DNA of 64,000 nucleotides from Oleispirillum naphthae (GCA_027864655.1 JAQAZG010000012.1:1-64000), one strand, 5' to 3'. Positions 24,475 to 36,514 are shown, numbered from the stretch's first letter. A program made the numbers and translations. The notes: generated by a model from the letters alone, not told the origin.

Positions 24475-24927
24475 TCAGCGGTAGGCCCCGACCACCAGGA
24501 TGACCTCGCCGACGCGGCGGATCAGGCCGGTCTTCTGCATCGGCTTGCCGGTCACCGGGTTGGCCACGCGGTAGTCGAGGCGGCCCGCGCCGTCGGCAAG
24601 CGCGATGGCGCGGATCATCTCGCCATAGGGTTTGCCGTCGGCGTCGCGGCTGGCGGCGATGCTGCGCCCGATCATCCGCGGGTCGAAGTGCGACAGGCGC
24701 ACCCCGTCGGAAACCCGGCTCATCGAGACATAGAGGTCGCGGTCGCGGAAGCCGCCGCCGGTCTCCACGAACGCCTGCGCCGCCAGCGCCACGCCGTTCT
24801 TCTGCACGAAGGCGGCGGCCCGGTCCATCATCGCCTCGGCCTCGGCGAGGGTGGCGAAATTTTCCGCCGAGGCGGCGCCGCAACCGAAGGACCAGAACCA
24901 GATGAAACAGGCCAACACATAGCGCAT
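24475..24927 (-). CDS. Secreted single Cache (sCache_2) domain protein
   Basis: A 150-residue protein with a signal peptide ([21 protein letters not shown]). Its Cache-like ligand-binding domain carries the usual landmarks: an N-terminal helix with [57 protein letters not shown] and [21 protein letters not shown]. Such domains bind small organic acids in chemoreceptors and kinases; free-standing forms are common and uncharacterised. It converges with the cysteine-rich gene with only 3 bases between stops. Confidence 0.75.
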   Translation of the reverse strand: MRYVLACFIWFWSFGCGAASAENFATLAEAEAMMDRAAAFVQKNGVALAAQAFVETGGGFRDRDLYVSMSRVSDGVRLSHFDPRMIGRSIAASRDADGKPYGEMIRAIALADGAGRLDYRVANPVTGKPMQKTGLIRRVGEVILVVGAYR

Positions 24928-25132
24928 CGCTCATCCCCGGCGCTTTCCTGCGCCGGGCCTCCCCCCGAGATTTCTTCTCCGGCGGAAGGGTACGATTTTT
25001 GCGCGTTTGCCGCAACGCGGGGCCGCAGGTTTTATGGGTTTTCTTCGCGGGAGATTGCGCGTATATGGGAGGGTCCGATTTTCCGGCGGAGGCCGGAAGG
25101 CGGCCCCTTTCCCGCAAGGAGTTGACCGGCAC

Positions 25133-26524
25133 ATGGCCGAGACCACCAACTGGACCCCGGAATCCTGGCGCAACCGTCCGCTCGTGCAGATGCCCGAGTA
25201 TCCGGACACCGCGGCGCTCGTGCGCGCCGAGGCGCGCTTGCGCGGGTATCCGCCGCTGGTCTTTGCGGGCGAGGCGCGCAGCCTCAAGCGCTCCCTCGCC
25301 CAGGTGGCGGAGGGACACGCCTTCCTGTTGCAGGGCGGCGATTGCGCCGAAAGCTTCTCCGACTTCCATCCCAACAACATCCGCGACACCTTCCGCATCC
25401 TGTTGCAGATGGCGGTGGTGCTGACCTTCGGCGGCTCGCTGCCGGTGGTCAAGGTGGGCCGCATGGCCGGGCAGTTCGCCAAGCCGCGCTCCGCCCCCAC
25501 CGAGGTGATCGGCGGCGTCGAGATGCCCTCCTTCCGCGGCGACATGATCAACGGTGCGGAGGCGGCGCTCGCAGCGCGCCGGCCGGATCCGGAGCGCATG
25601 GTGCAGGCCTACAACCAGTCCGCCGCGACGCTCAACCTGCTGCGCGCCTTCGCGCAGGGCGGCTACGCCAACCTGCAATCGGTGCACCAGTGGAACCTCG
25701 ACTTCCTCGCCGATACGCCGCAGGCGCACCGCTACAACGATCTCGCCAACCGCATCGACGAGGCGATGAGCTTCATGGCGGCGTGCGGCGTCACCCCCGA
25801 ACTGGTGACGCAGATGCGCGAGACCGACTTCTACACCTCGCACGAGGCGCTGCACCTCAACTACGAGCAGGCGCTCACCCGCGTCGATTCCACCACCGGC
25901 GACTGGTACGACTGCTCCGCCCATCTGCTGTGGATCGGCGACCGCACCCGCCAGATCGACGGCGCGCACGTGGAGTTCCTGCGCGGGGTGGGCAATCCGC
26001 TGGGTGTCAAGGCCGGGCCGAGCATGCCGATCGACGACCTCTTGCGCCTGTGCGACATCCTCAATCCGGACAACGAACCCGGCCGCCTCACCGTGATCGC
26101 GCGCATGGGCGCCGACGCGGTGGCCGAAAAGCTGCCGCCCCTGGTGCGCGCGATCAAGGCCGAGGGGCGCAAGGTGGTGTGGTCGTGCGACCCGATGCAC
26201 GGCAACACCGAGAAGGTTGCGAGCGGCCTCAAGACCCGCGATTTCGAGCGCATCCTCGCGGAGGTGCGCGGCTTCTTCGCAGTGCACGCGGCGGAGGGAA
26301 CCCACGCCGGCGGCGTGCACTTCGAGCTCACCGGGCAGAACGTCACCGAATGCATCGGCGGCGCCTCCGCAGTGACCGAGGAGACCCTGGGCCTGCGTTA
26401 CGAGACCGCCTGCGACCCGCGTCTCAATGCCGACCAGTCGCTGGAGCTTGCGTTCCTCCTGGCCGGCCACCTCAAGGCCGAACGCGACAAGGCGCGCAAC
26501 GCCCGCCGCGCCGCGGCGAAGTAA
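25133..26524 (+). CDS. aroG: Class II 3-deoxy-D-arabino-heptulosonate 7-phosphate synthase
   Basis: A 463-residue class II (plant/actinobacterial type) DAHP synthase, first step of the shikimate pathway, condensing phosphoenolpyruvate and erythrose 4-phosphate. Features are the metal Cys in [51 protein letters not shown] and [18 protein letters not shown] with the metal-binding His and Glu. Length is typical. The ATG has an AAGGAG ribosome site. It is followed 11 bases later by the nicotinate phosphoribosyltransferase gene, so the two may be co-transcribed. No leader peptide or attenuator was seen. Confidence 0.94.
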   Translation: MAETTNWTPESWRNRPLVQMPEYPDTAALVRAEARLRGYPPLVFAGEARSLKRSLAQVAEGHAFLLQGGDCAESFSDFHPNNIRDTFRILLQMAVVLTFGGSLPVVKVGRMAGQFAKPRSAPTEVIGGVEMPSFRGDMINGAEAALAARRPDPERMVQAYNQSAATLNLLRAFAQGGYANLQSVHQWNLDFLADTPQAHRYNDLANRIDEAMSFMAACGVTPELVTQMRETDFYTSHEALHLNYEQALTRVDSTTGDWYDCSAHLLWIGDRTRQIDGAHVEFLRGVGNPLGVKAGPSMPIDDLLRLCDILNPDNEPGRLTVIARMGADAVAEKLPPLVRAIKAEGRKVVWSCDPMHGNTEKVASGLKTRDFERILAEVRGFFAVHAAEGTHAGGVHFELTGQNVTECIGGASAVTEETLGLRYETACDPRLNADQSLELAFLLAGHLKAERDKARNARRAAAK

Positions 26525-26535
26525 AGGCTGGTTCG

Positions 26536-27714
26536 ATGACTCAAGCATCCAAGCGCCCGGAATCCGTCTGCTGCGCGGCGGTGACGCACCCCGCCGCGGG
26601 CGAGGTCTCCTTCTATACCGACAAGTATTTCACCCGCACCCGCGAGATCGTCGAACGCTACGGCGACGTGCCGGTGACCTATGCGGTGTTCATGCGCCGC
26701 CCGGTGCTCTATACGCCGCGCCTCGCGTTGGCCTGGCTGGCGCGGGTGATGGAGGAGAAAGGCGCGGCGCTTGCCGTCGAGGAAAGCTTCGCCGAGGGCG
26801 ACTGGGTGGGGGCGGGCGAGCCGCTGCTTTATTTCACCGGCTCCTTCGTCGCGCTCAGCGAGCTGGAAACCCTGTTCCTGCAAAAGATCGGCGCGGCCTG
26901 CGTCGCCGCCTTCGCCGCCTACCAGATGAGCTGCGAGCTGCCGGGGACCGCCTTCCTCGCCATGGACACCCGCCACTGCGCGGGCACCGAGATGGCCGAG
27001 CTGATGGCCTACGCCGCCTCCGTCGGTTCCGCCATGGCGCGCGAGAAGAGCGGGGCGGTGGGCTTCGTCGGCAACTCCACCGACGCCACGGCGCACTACT
27101 TCGGCAACGCCTGCGGCATGGGCACGATGCCGCACGCGCTGATCGGCTATGCCGGGTCCACGGTGCGCGCCGCCGAGATGTTCCGCGAGACCTTTCCCGA
27201 GGTGCCGCTGTTCGTCCTCGTCGATTACTTCGGCCGCGAGGTCAGCGACACGCTGGCGGTGTGCGAGCGGTTCCGCGATCTTGCGAAGGCCGGAGAACTC
27301 GGCATCCGGCTCGATACCCACGGCGGGCGCTTCGTCGAGGGGCTGGACACCCAGAAATCCTACACGGTGCTGGAGAAGCACGCGCCGGACGCGTTGCGCG
27401 GCTACCGTTCCGAGGTGGAATTGAAGCACCTGATCGGCACCGGCGTTTCCGCCGCCGCGCTGTGGCACGTGCGCGAGGCGCTGGACACCCACGGCTTCCC
27501 CAAGGTGAAGATCATCGCCTCCAGCGGCTTCTCGGGAAAGAAGTGCAGCGTCATGGCGCTCGCCAAGGCGCCGATCGACATCATCGGCACCGGCTCGTTC
27601 CTGCCGGACCTGTGGAGCGAGACCTACGCCACCGCCGACATCGTCGCCTACGGCGGCGCGCCGAAGGTCAAGGTCGGCCGCGAGTTCCTGCTGCGGCCGC
27701 AGCAGGGCGAATAA
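26536..27714 (+). CDS. pncB: Nicotinate phosphoribosyltransferase
   Basis: A 392-residue enzyme that joins nicotinate to PRPP in NAD salvage. It shows the N-terminal SFYTDKYFTRTREIV, the central DTRHCAGTEMAELMAYAASVG, RLDTHGGRFVEGL and the phosphate-binding ASSGFSGKKCSVM ending in IIGTGSFLP. This matches the bacterial NAPRT fold, although no single motif is unique to it. The start is 11 bases after the DAHP synthase stop. NAD synthetase lies about 1 kb downstream, supporting a role in NAD synthesis. A gene of unknown function converges with it, 4 bases between stops. Confidence 0.85.
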   Translation: MTQASKRPESVCCAAVTHPAAGEVSFYTDKYFTRTREIVERYGDVPVTYAVFMRRPVLYTPRLALAWLARVMEEKGAALAVEESFAEGDWVGAGEPLLYFTGSFVALSELETLFLQKIGAACVAAFAAYQMSCELPGTAFLAMDTRHCAGTEMAELMAYAASVGSAMAREKSGAVGFVGNSTDATAHYFGNACGMGTMPHALIGYAGSTVRAAEMFRETFPEVPLFVLVDYFGREVSDTLAVCERFRDLAKAGELGIRLDTHGGRFVEGLDTQKSYTVLEKHAPDALRGYRSEVELKHLIGTGVSAAALWHVREALDTHGFPKVKIIASSGFSGKKCSVMALAKAPIDIIGTGSFLPDLWSETYATADIVAYGGAPKVKVGREFLLRPQQGE

Positions 27715-27718
27715 CCCC

Positions 27719-28561
27719 CTACACCTCCACCTCGGTGCGGTGCGCCGCGGCGTCCAGCGCCGAGAAGAACCGCGCGAGGAAGGCCACGGTCTGCGGACCG
27801 TGGCGCTTCGCCACGCCGTCTTCCGCGCTTTCGGCCAACGCCGGGCGCAGCGAGCGGGTGAGCGCCAGGAGCAGCGCCACGGCGTGCCGTTCGGAGAAGC
27901 GCCAGTCCCGCTCCTGCGGCGTCTTGCCCGGGGCGAGGTGGGCGTCGATCATCGCGATCAGCCAGGCGAGGCGGCGCTCGAAGTCGCCGAAGTGGCCGAT
28001 CACCGCCACCTGGATGTCGGTGACCATCTGCCGCGTCCCCGCGTCGGCCATCACCTCGGACCAGTTGGGCTCGCCGGTGAGCGGGCTGAGGTGCGCCTCG
28101 GTCACCTGCTCGGCGATGCGGCGGTAGGCGTCGGCGCGGTCCTGGCCGAGCATGGTGGTGACGGCGCAGATCAGCCCCGGCACCAGGCGGCGCGACAGCA
28201 GCGGATGCGCCAGCGGCATCACCGCGCCGGGGGTGGAGCCGAAATGCGGGAAGAGCGGCCGCAGCGGCTCGGTGACGATGCGCTCGAACGGCGGCAGGGC
28301 GCGGCCCTCCGCCTCGTTGAGCAGGCGGCGGCACTCGTGGAACGACAGCACGGTGAGCGGATGGGTCTGGAGGAAGTCGCGGGCGATGCCGCGCATCACC
28401 TGGGCGTCCACCGCCTCGCCGCGTTCCGCGGCGCGCTGTGCGTAATATTGGATGAAATCGGCAAGCAAGGCGTTCGGCGCCTTGAGAGGGCAGTGAACGC
28501 CCTCCACCGCTTCGACATGGACGGGAGCGTCGGGTGCGTGCAACATGGCCGCGGCTGACAT
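27719..28561 (-). CDS. Protein of unknown function between pncB and nadE
   Basis: A 280-residue, probably all-helical soluble protein without a signal peptide or membrane segment. No family was recognised. Notable segments are MLHAPDAPVHVEAVEGVHCP at the start, FLQTHPLTVLSFHECRRLLNEAEGR, RLVPGLICAVTTMLGQDRADAYRRIAEQV and RDWRFSERHAVALLLALTRSLRPAL. The ATG is chosen for its perfect GGAGGA ribosome site. A strong promoter lies directly upstream. It diverges from nadE and converges with pncB, so a link to NAD metabolism is possible but not shown. Confidence 0.75.
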   Translation of the reverse strand: MSAAAMLHAPDAPVHVEAVEGVHCPLKAPNALLADFIQYYAQRAAERGEAVDAQVMRGIARDFLQTHPLTVLSFHECRRLLNEAEGRALPPFERIVTEPLRPLFPHFGSTPGAVMPLAHPLLSRRLVPGLICAVTTMLGQDRADAYRRIAEQVTEAHLSPLTGEPNWSEVMADAGTRQMVTDIQVAVIGHFGDFERRLAWLIAMIDAHLAPGKTPQERDWRFSERHAVALLLALTRSLRPALAESAEDGVAKRHGPQTVAFLARFFSALDAAAHRTEVEV

Positions 28562-28578
28562 TTCCTCCTCCATTAGTA

Positions 28579-28590
28579 TGATATTTATCA
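28579..28590. promoter_or_regulatory. FNR/Dnr-like box at the start of the unknown gene's transcript
   Basis: TGAT and ATCA half-sites with a 4-base AT spacer resemble the FNR-type TTGAT-N4-ATCAA dyad. It overlaps the predicted transcription start, so a bound regulator would block the promoter. Chance is possible because the area is AT-rich. Confidence 0.35.
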
Positions 28591-28595
28591 CCCCC

Positions 28596-28623
28596 ATTAT
28601 ACGGCTAATTGCAACTTTGTCAT
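28596..28623 (-). promoter_or_regulatory. Strong sigma-70 promoter for the unknown gene at 27719-28561
   Basis: The minus strand carries ATGACA, a 16-base spacer and a perfect TATAAT. The expected start is near 28589, giving a leader of about 28 bases. Confidence 0.65.
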
Positions 28624-28681
28624 ACTTTATAGTGAGAAAGTTACGCCTATGGGCGCATTTTTCTGCGCCATCCACCCCGCG

Positions 28682-28710
28682 TTGACAGGGATGACGCGGG
28701 GCTCTAGCTT
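28682..28710 (+). promoter_or_regulatory. Sigma-70 promoter for nadE
   Basis: A perfect TTGACA, a 17-base spacer and TAGCTT lie 34 bases before the nadE ATG. Just upstream, GGCGCA (28652-28657) and TGCGCC (28664-28669) form a small dyad between the two divergent promoters, a possible operator. Confidence 0.6.
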
Positions 28711-28743
28711 GCAAAATCGAGTTTTCTTGAGGAAGCCTCGCGC

Positions 28744-30408
28744 ATGAGCCGTTCTCTGACCGTCAGCCTCGTCCAGATCAATCCCACCGTCGGGGCGGTT
28801 TCCGCCAACCTCGACCGCATCGCCGCGGCGCACGCGCGCGCCGCCGCGGCGGGCGCGGACCTGGTGGTGACGCCGGAACTCGCGCTCTCCGGCTATCCGC
28901 CGGAGGACCTGGTGCGGCGGCCCGCCTTCCTCGCGCGCATCGACGCGGCGCTCTTGGACCTCGCGCGCCGCGCCGCGGGCGGCCCGCCGCTGATCGTCGG
29001 CGCGCCGCGGCCGCGCGCGGGCGACGGCATCCGCGCCTGCGCCAACGTGGCGGTGGTGCTGGCGGAGGGGCGCATCGCCGCGGAGATCGACAAGGCCCAC
29101 CTGCCCAACTACGGGGTGTTCGACGAGGCGCGGGTGTTCTTTCCCGGGCCGCTGCCGCTGCCGGTGACGATTGCGGGCGTGCGCGTCGGGGTGATGATCT
29201 GCGAGGACATGTGGTACGCCGACGTCGCCCGCCACCTGAAGGCGAACGGCGCGGAGATTCTGGTGGTGCCCAACGGCTCGCCGTTCGAGACCGACAAGGA
29301 GGGCGAGCGCCTCGCCCATGCGCGCGCGCGCGTCGCCGAGACCGGGCTGCCGCTCCTCTACGTCAACCAGGTGGGCGGCCAGGACGAACTGGTGTTCGAC
29401 GGCGCGTCCTTCGCGCTCGATGCGGCAGGGGAGGAGGCGCTGCGCCTCGCCGCCTGGCGCGAGGACGAGGGGATGGCGGTGTTCCGTGAGGGGGAGGGGG
29501 GCTTCTCCTGCGCCGCGGCGGCGCTCGCGCCGGAGATGGAGTCCTGGGAATCCCTCTATCACGCCCTCATGGTCGGCCTGCGCGACTACATCGGCAAGAA
29601 CCGCTTCCCCGGCGTGCTGCTGGGGCTTTCCGGCGGCATCGACAGCGCGCTCGCCGCCGCGCTCGCGGTGGATGCCCTGGGCCCGGAGCGCGTCACCTGC
29701 GTGATGATGCCCTCGCCCTACACCAGCCGCGACAGCCTGGACGACGCGGCGGCGGTGGCGGGGTTCCTCGGCTGCCGCCTGCACGAGGTCGGCATCGGCC
29801 CGGCGATGCGGGCCTTCGCCGACATGCTCGCGCCGCACTTCACCGGGCTGCCGCCCAACGAGGCGGAGGAGAACATCCAGTCCCGCGCCCGCGGCCTCGC
29901 CCTGATGGCGCTGTCCAACAAGCTCGGGCCGATGGTGCTGGCCACCGGCAACAAGTCGGAGATGAGCGTCGGCTACGCCACCCTCTACGGCGACATGTGC
30001 GGCGGCTTCGCGGTGCTCAAGGACGTCTACAAGACCGAGGTGTTCGCGCTCTGCCGCTGGCGCAACGCGCACCGGCCGGAGGGTGGGCTCGGCCCGCAGG
30101 GCGCGGTGATGCCGGAGCGGGTGATCACCAAGCCGCCGACGGCGGAACTCAAGCCGGACCAGAAGGACGAGGACAGCCTGCCGCCGTACTCCCGCCTCGA
30201 CGCCATTCTCGCCCGCCTGATCGAGGGCGAGGAAGCGCCGGAGAAGGTGGTCGCCGCCGGGTTCGACGCCGACGAGGTGAAAAAGGTCTGGCGCCTGCTC
30301 AACGTGGCGGAGTACAAGCGGCGGCAATCTCCGCCCGGGGTCAAGACGACGCGCCTCGCCTTCGGACGCGACCGGAGATACCCCATCACCAACGGTTTCA
30401 GGGACTGA
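28744..30408 (+). CDS. nadE: Glutamine-hydrolysing NAD+ synthetase
   Basis: A 554-residue two-domain enzyme making NAD+ from deamido-NAD with ATP and glutamine. The N-terminal nitrilase-fold glutaminase (1-270) has the catalytic Glu in [15 protein letters not shown], Lys in [16 protein letters not shown] and Cys in [10 protein letters not shown]. The C-terminal synthetase (275-554) has the P-loop [18 protein letters not shown] and [22 protein letters not shown]. Length and order are typical. The ATG follows GAGGAAG. gltX follows after 8 bases, suggesting one transcript. Confidence 0.95.
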   Translation: MSRSLTVSLVQINPTVGAVSANLDRIAAAHARAAAAGADLVVTPELALSGYPPEDLVRRPAFLARIDAALLDLARRAAGGPPLIVGAPRPRAGDGIRACANVAVVLAEGRIAAEIDKAHLPNYGVFDEARVFFPGPLPLPVTIAGVRVGVMICEDMWYADVARHLKANGAEILVVPNGSPFETDKEGERLAHARARVAETGLPLLYVNQVGGQDELVFDGASFALDAAGEEALRLAAWREDEGMAVFREGEGGFSCAAAALAPEMESWESLYHALMVGLRDYIGKNRFPGVLLGLSGGIDSALAAALAVDALGPERVTCVMMPSPYTSRDSLDDAAAVAGFLGCRLHEVGIGPAMRAFADMLAPHFTGLPPNEAEENIQSRARGLALMALSNKLGPMVLATGNKSEMSVGYATLYGDMCGGFAVLKDVYKTEVFALCRWRNAHRPEGGLGPQGAVMPERVITKPPTAELKPDQKDEDSLPPYSRLDAILARLIEGEEAPEKVVAAGFDADEVKKVWRLLNVAEYKRRQSPPGVKTTRLAFGRDRRYPITNGFRD

Positions 30409-30416
30409 ATTCCTCC

Positions 30417-31757
30417 ATGGCGGTCAAGGTCCGTTTCGCGCCCAGCCCGACGGGTTATCTGCACATCGGCAACGCGCGCACCGCGCTGATCAACTGGCTG
30501 TTCGCCAAGCGCGCGGGCGGCTCCTTCCTGCTGCGTCTGGACGATACCGACGCCGAGCGCTCCACCGCGGAATTCGCCCAAGGCATCCGCGACGACCTCG
30601 CCTGGATGGGCCTCGCCTGGGACGACGAGAAAAGCCAGATCGCGCGGCTCGCCCGCTATGCCGAGGCCGGGGAGGCGCTGACCGCGGCGGGGCGGCTCTA
30701 TGCCTGCTACGAAACGCCGGAGGAACTGGACTACAAGCGCCGCCGCCAGCGCGCCCGCGGCCTGCCGCCGGTCTACGACCGCGAGGGGCTTTCCCTCAGC
30801 GCGGCGCAGACCGCCGCCTACGCGGCGGAGGGCCGCCGCCCGCACTGGCGCTTCCTGCTCGATCACGCGGAAACCGCCTGGGACGACCTGGTGCGCGGCC
30901 CCCAGGCCTATCACGGCGCGCACCTCTCCGACCCGGTGGTGCGCCGCGCCGACGGCTCCTGGCTCTACATGCTGCCCTCGGCGATCGACGACATCGACTT
31001 CGGCATCACCCACGTGATCCGCGGCGAGGACCACGTGACCAACACCGCGGTGCAGATTCAGATGTTCGCGGCGATGGGCGCGGCCGCGCCCGCCTTCGCC
31101 CACGTGCCGCTGATCACCGGGCCGGGCGGGGCGGGGCTCTCCAAGCGCGAAGGCGCGCAGGCGGTGCGCGATTTCCGTGCCGAGGGGATCGAGCCCGCGC
31201 CGTTGTGTTCGATGCTGGCGAGCCTCGGCACCGCCGAGGCGGCGGATCCGGCGGCGGACCTCGCGGCCCTGACCGAGCGCTTCGACATCCGCCATTTCGG
31301 CCGCTCCCAGCCGCAGTTCGACCCGGCGGAACTGGCCGCGGTTTCGGCGCGCCACCTGCACGGGCTTGCCTTCGCCGCGGCGCAGGCCCGCCTCGCCGAG
31401 ACCGGCCTGGCGGACGCGGACGAGGCGTTCTGGCTGGCGGTGCGCGCCAATCTTCTGCGGTTTTCCGATGCGCATATCTGGTGGCGGGTGCTCCACGAGC
31501 CGCTGACGCCGTTGATCGAGGATGCGGAGGTGGCCGCCGCCGCCGCCGAAAGCCTGCCGCCGGAGCCCTGGGACGGCGAGACCTGGGCGGCGCTCGCCGA
31601 GGCGGTGAAGGCGAAAACCGGGCGCAAGGGCCGCGCCCTGTTCCATCCCCTGCGTTTGGCCTTGACCGGACGCGAAAATGGTCCTGAACTGAAGACACTA
31701 CTGCCGATGATCGGGCGGGAGCGGGCGCTCGCCCGCCTGTCCGGCCGCACTGCCTGA
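30417..31757 (+). CDS. gltX: Glutamyl-tRNA synthetase
   Basis: A 446-residue class Ic synthetase that charges tRNA with glutamate. The HIGH motif reads [20 protein letters not shown] and the KMSKS-equivalent reads GLSKREGA, where the first Lys is replaced by Gly. The anticodon-binding half is short and alphaproteobacterial in style, ending in [26 protein letters not shown]. Alphaproteobacteria commonly have two gltX genes, one of which is shorter and more restricted; which one this is cannot be told from the window. It lies between nadE and cysS with gaps of 8 and 17 bases. Confidence 0.9.
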   Translation: MAVKVRFAPSPTGYLHIGNARTALINWLFAKRAGGSFLLRLDDTDAERSTAEFAQGIRDDLAWMGLAWDDEKSQIARLARYAEAGEALTAAGRLYACYETPEELDYKRRRQRARGLPPVYDREGLSLSAAQTAAYAAEGRRPHWRFLLDHAETAWDDLVRGPQAYHGAHLSDPVVRRADGSWLYMLPSAIDDIDFGITHVIRGEDHVTNTAVQIQMFAAMGAAAPAFAHVPLITGPGGAGLSKREGAQAVRDFRAEGIEPAPLCSMLASLGTAEAADPAADLAALTERFDIRHFGRSQPQFDPAELAAVSARHLHGLAFAAAQARLAETGLADADEAFWLAVRANLLRFSDAHIWWRVLHEPLTPLIEDAEVAAAAAESLPPEPWDGETWAALAEAVKAKTGRKGRALFHPLRLALTGRENGPELKTLLPMIGRERALARLSGRTA

Positions 31758-31774
31758 CGAAAAGGAATTCCGAC

Positions 31775-33160
<1,386 letters not shown>

Positions 33161-33358
33161 TGCGGCGGCGGACGGGCGGGTGTCACGCCTTCGGATGAGG
33201 CCTGCGGAAAGGCTGGCCAAGCCAGGGGGTGATATGATAGCTAAGACTCAACAAGACTTCATACTTTGGGGTAGGTTGTTGTTTTTTCGCGGGTATATCA
33301 CGTCCCTCGGGACGGAGACAGAGGGCGTGCCGCGCCGGGCAGACCGGCCGCTCGGGAG

Positions 33359-36300
33359 ATGCCGACCGTGAACACATCGGTCGCGACGCCGGCCCTGCCG
33401 GAAACCTCCCTGGGGGGAGTCCGCCGTATCCTCCTGGTGGAAGACGATCTGCTGCATGCCCGCCTTGCCCAGGTGTTCCTCACCGAGGGCGAAGGGGCGA
33501 TGGCGACGGTTGACGTTGCCGCCACGCTTACCGAGGCGCTCGCCTGCATCGGCGAAAACCGTTACGACGCCATCCTTCTCGACCTCGGGTTGCCCGACGG
33601 CCGCGGTCTCGACCTTCTGCGCATCATCCTCTCCGAGGTGCCGGAGGTGCCGGTGCTGGTGCTCACCGCCGAAAGCGACGAGGCGCAGGCCACCGAGGCG
33701 GTGCGCATGGGCGCGCAGGACTTCCTGATCAAGGGGCGGCTCGACCGCCGCCAACTGCGCCGCGCCGTCGCCTATGCCCTGGCGCGCAAGCAGGTGCTGC
33801 GCACCGGGCTGGCCGAAGGCCTGCTGCAAAGCGTGCTCAACGGCTCCCACAACGCCATGCTGGCGCTCATCCCCTTCGGCCTGGACGGCCAGCCGCGCTG
33901 GCGGGTGGCGCTGGCCAACCCGCCCTGCGAGGAGATATTCGGCCGCCCGCCGCGCGACCTGGAGGGCGCGTGGCTCGACGAGATCGCCCTGGCGCGGCCG
34001 CTGCCGGGGATTTTCGAACTGCTCGAAGAGGCGTTGCGCACCGGCGCGGTGCGTCAGCACCAGTTGCGCCTGGACGGCGGCGACGGCGCGGCGCGCTGGC
34101 TGCTGATGGACGCGGTGGCGTGCGCGGGCGGCGTTTCGCTGACGCTCACCGACATCACCGCGATCAAGGCGCGCGAGGACGAGCTGATGCTGGCGCAGGG
34201 CCGCGCGCAGAAGGCCCTGGACGACCGGGTGAGCCTGCTGCACGCCCTGGGGCAGAAGGTGCCCGCCACCCTGGAGCGGATCATGCAGCGCCTCGACGGT
34301 TCCGCTGCGGCGCTTGCCGACAGGCGCGACGCCGCGGCCGCCGAGACCGGCCTCACCGCCGCGCGGGCCGAGGCGGCGGCGCTGTTCTCCGAGGTGGAGG
34401 CCCTGGTCAATCAGCGCCAGAGCGCGGGCTTCGCCTACCTCGGCGCGGATTACCTCTCGGTGCTGGAAATGTCGCCGGACCTTTCCGCCGTGGTCGGCGC
34501 CGCGGACGGCAAGCTCTTGTTCCTCAACGGCGTCGGGCGGCAGATGCTGGGCTTCGCGCCCGCCGCCGATCTTTCCGGCATGTCGCTGTTCGATTTCGTG
34601 CCGCCGGACTATGCGGTGCTGTTCGAGGACGGCATGGCCGCCCTGCGCGGCGAGGCCTCCCGCGTGCCGATGCACCTCGGCACCACCGACGGCCGCCTCA
34701 TCGATGTCGAACTGCTGGCGATGGATTGCCCCGCCGACGGGGTGAAGGAATGGACGGGCAAGGACCCGGTGCTGATCTCCGCCACCGACACCACGCGCCG
34801 CAACCGCGCTTCGCGCCGCATCATCGCGCGCGAGGAACAGCTGCGCAAGATCATGGACAACGTCGCCGACGCCATCGTCGTGGTCAACGAGGAGGGCCTG
34901 ATCGAGACGGTCAACCGCGCCACCGAGAAGGCCTTCGGCGTGTCGGCGCGCGACCTCGTCGGCACCGGCGTCGGCCGCCTGCTCGGCCCGGCGGAGGCGG
35001 GGCGGCCGCAGGGCGGGCTGGACGTCTTCCTCAGCGGCGGCTATCCGGCGCGGATTACCGGCTGGCGCCATCACCAGGGCCGCCGCGCCGACGGCGGGCT
35101 GTTCCCCATCGAGATCGCGGTGCGCGACCTCAACCTCGGCGAGCGGCACCTCTTCATCGGCCTGATCCGCGACATTTCCGAGCGCGTCTCCTATGAAGAG
35201 AACATCCTCTACATGGCGAACCACGACCTGCTCACCACGCTCGCCAACCGCACCAATTTCCACGAGGAACTCGCCCGGGTTCTCGATGCCGCGGTGGCGC
35301 GGGGGCGGCGGCTCGGCCTGATGTTCTTCGACCTCGACCGCTTCAAGGCGATCAACGACACCTTCGGCCACCTCGTCGGCGACCGCATCCTCTCGGTGTT
35401 CGCGAAGCGGCTGATCAAGGCGCTGGATGCCCGGGCGCGGCTGGTGGCGCGGCTTTCCGCCGACGAGTTCGTCGCCCTGATCGAGGATTCCGGCGGCACC
35501 GCCGAGCTTCTGCCGCTGGCTGCGCGGATCATCGAGGCGGTGGAGCGTCCGGTGATCGTGGACAACCACGACATCCGCATCTCCTGCGGCATCGGCGTCG
35601 CCGAGTTCCCCGACGCCGGGCCGAGCCCCGAGGATCTGATGCGCGGCGCGGAATTCGCGGTGCGCACCGCCAAGAGCCAGGGCCGCGGTTCGGTGCAGGT
35701 CTACGACGAGGCGCTGTCCGCCTCGCTGGTCTACCGCCAGAGGCTGGAAACCGCGCTCGCCACCGCCCTCGACGGCGAGGAGTTCCAGGTCTACTACCAA
35801 CCCAAGGTGGACTTGCAGAGCGGCGCGTTGATCGGCGCGGAGGCCTTGATCCGCTGGTTCCATCCCGAACTCGGCCTGATTTCGCCGGTGGAGTTCATTC
35901 CCATCGCCGAGGAGACCGGCCAGATCCGCGACATCGGCCGCTGGGTGTTGCAGCAGGTCTGCCGCGACCAGTCGGAGTGGCTCGCCCGCGGCGTGCCGGT
36001 GGTGCCGGTGGCGGTCAATATTTCCGCCGTGCAGTTCCGCGACGCCAACCTCGATTCCGTGCTGCGCGGCATCCTCGAGGAGTTCGGCCTGCCGCCGGGC
36101 CTCCTGGAACTGGAGCTTACCGAGAGCGCCCTGGTCGAGGACATCGACCAGACGGTGGAGACCCTGTCGCGGCTGAAGCGCCTGGGGCTCTCCATCGCCA
36201 TCGACGATTTCGGCTCCGGCTATTCGTCGTTCGGCTACCTCACCCGCTTCCCGATCGATTCCCTGAAGATCGACCGCGCCTTCGTCTGCAACATCCCGGT

Positions 36301-36514
36301 CAGCACCAACGACATGACGGTGGCCCGCGCGATCATCGGCATGGCGAAGAACCTCGACCTCAAGCTCGTCGCCGAGGGCGTGGAGACGGTGGAGCAGGCG
36401 CGTTTCCTCAAGGATCACGGCTGCGACATGGCCCAGGGCTATCTCTACAGCCGCCCGGTGCCCGCGCCCGCGTTTCTCCGCCTGGTGCAAGAGGGCGTGC
36501 CGCGCCTGGTCTAA
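33359..36514 (+). CDS. REC-PAS-GGDEF-EAL cyclic-di-GMP signalling protein
   Basis: A 1051-residue soluble protein. A receiver domain at 20-140 has acceptor Asp in AILLDLGLPDGRG. Sensory regions follow, including PAS-like domains near 365-480 and 490-610. A GGDEF domain at about 620-780 has its active-site loop degraded to SADEF, so cyclase activity is unlikely. An EAL domain at about 795-1045 keeps the catalytic EALIRW, NIS, ELTES, DDFGSGYSS and KIDRAFV, so it probably hydrolyses c-di-GMP. No partner kinase is adjacent. The ATG has only a GGAG very close upstream. The leader before it is AT-rich and contains a perfect dyad (CGTCCC at 33301 with GGGACG at 33309). Confidence 0.88.
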   Translation: MPTVNTSVATPALPETSLGGVRRILLVEDDLLHARLAQVFLTEGEGAMATVDVAATLTEALACIGENRYDAILLDLGLPDGRGLDLLRIILSEVPEVPVLVLTAESDEAQATEAVRMGAQDFLIKGRLDRRQLRRAVAYALARKQVLRTGLAEGLLQSVLNGSHNAMLALIPFGLDGQPRWRVALANPPCEEIFGRPPRDLEGAWLDEIALARPLPGIFELLEEALRTGAVRQHQLRLDGGDGAARWLLMDAVACAGGVSLTLTDITAIKAREDELMLAQGRAQKALDDRVSLLHALGQKVPATLERIMQRLDGSAAALADRRDAAAAETGLTAARAEAAALFSEVEALVNQRQSAGFAYLGADYLSVLEMSPDLSAVVGAADGKLLFLNGVGRQMLGFAPAADLSGMSLFDFVPPDYAVLFEDGMAALRGEASRVPMHLGTTDGRLIDVELLAMDCPADGVKEWTGKDPVLISATDTTRRNRASRRIIAREEQLRKIMDNVADAIVVVNEEGLIETVNRATEKAFGVSARDLVGTGVGRLLGPAEAGRPQGGLDVFLSGGYPARITGWRHHQGRRADGGLFPIEIAVRDLNLGERHLFIGLIRDISERVSYEENILYMANHDLLTTLANRTNFHEELARVLDAAVARGRRLGLMFFDLDRFKAINDTFGHLVGDRILSVFAKRLIKALDARARLVARLSADEFVALIEDSGGTAELLPLAARIIEAVERPVIVDNHDIRISCGIGVAEFPDAGPSPEDLMRGAEFAVRTAKSQGRGSVQVYDEALSASLVYRQRLETALATALDGEEFQVYYQPKVDLQSGALIGAEALIRWFHPELGLISPVEFIPIAEETGQIRDIGRWVLQQVCRDQSEWLARGVPVVPVAVNISAVQFRDANLDSVLRGILEEFGLPPGLLELELTESALVEDIDQTVETLSRLKRLGLSIAIDDFGSGYSSFGYLTRFPIDSLKIDRAFVCNIPVSTNDMTVARAIIGMAKNLDLKLVAEGVETVEQARFLKDHGCDMAQGYLYSRPVPAPAFLRLVQEGVPRLV

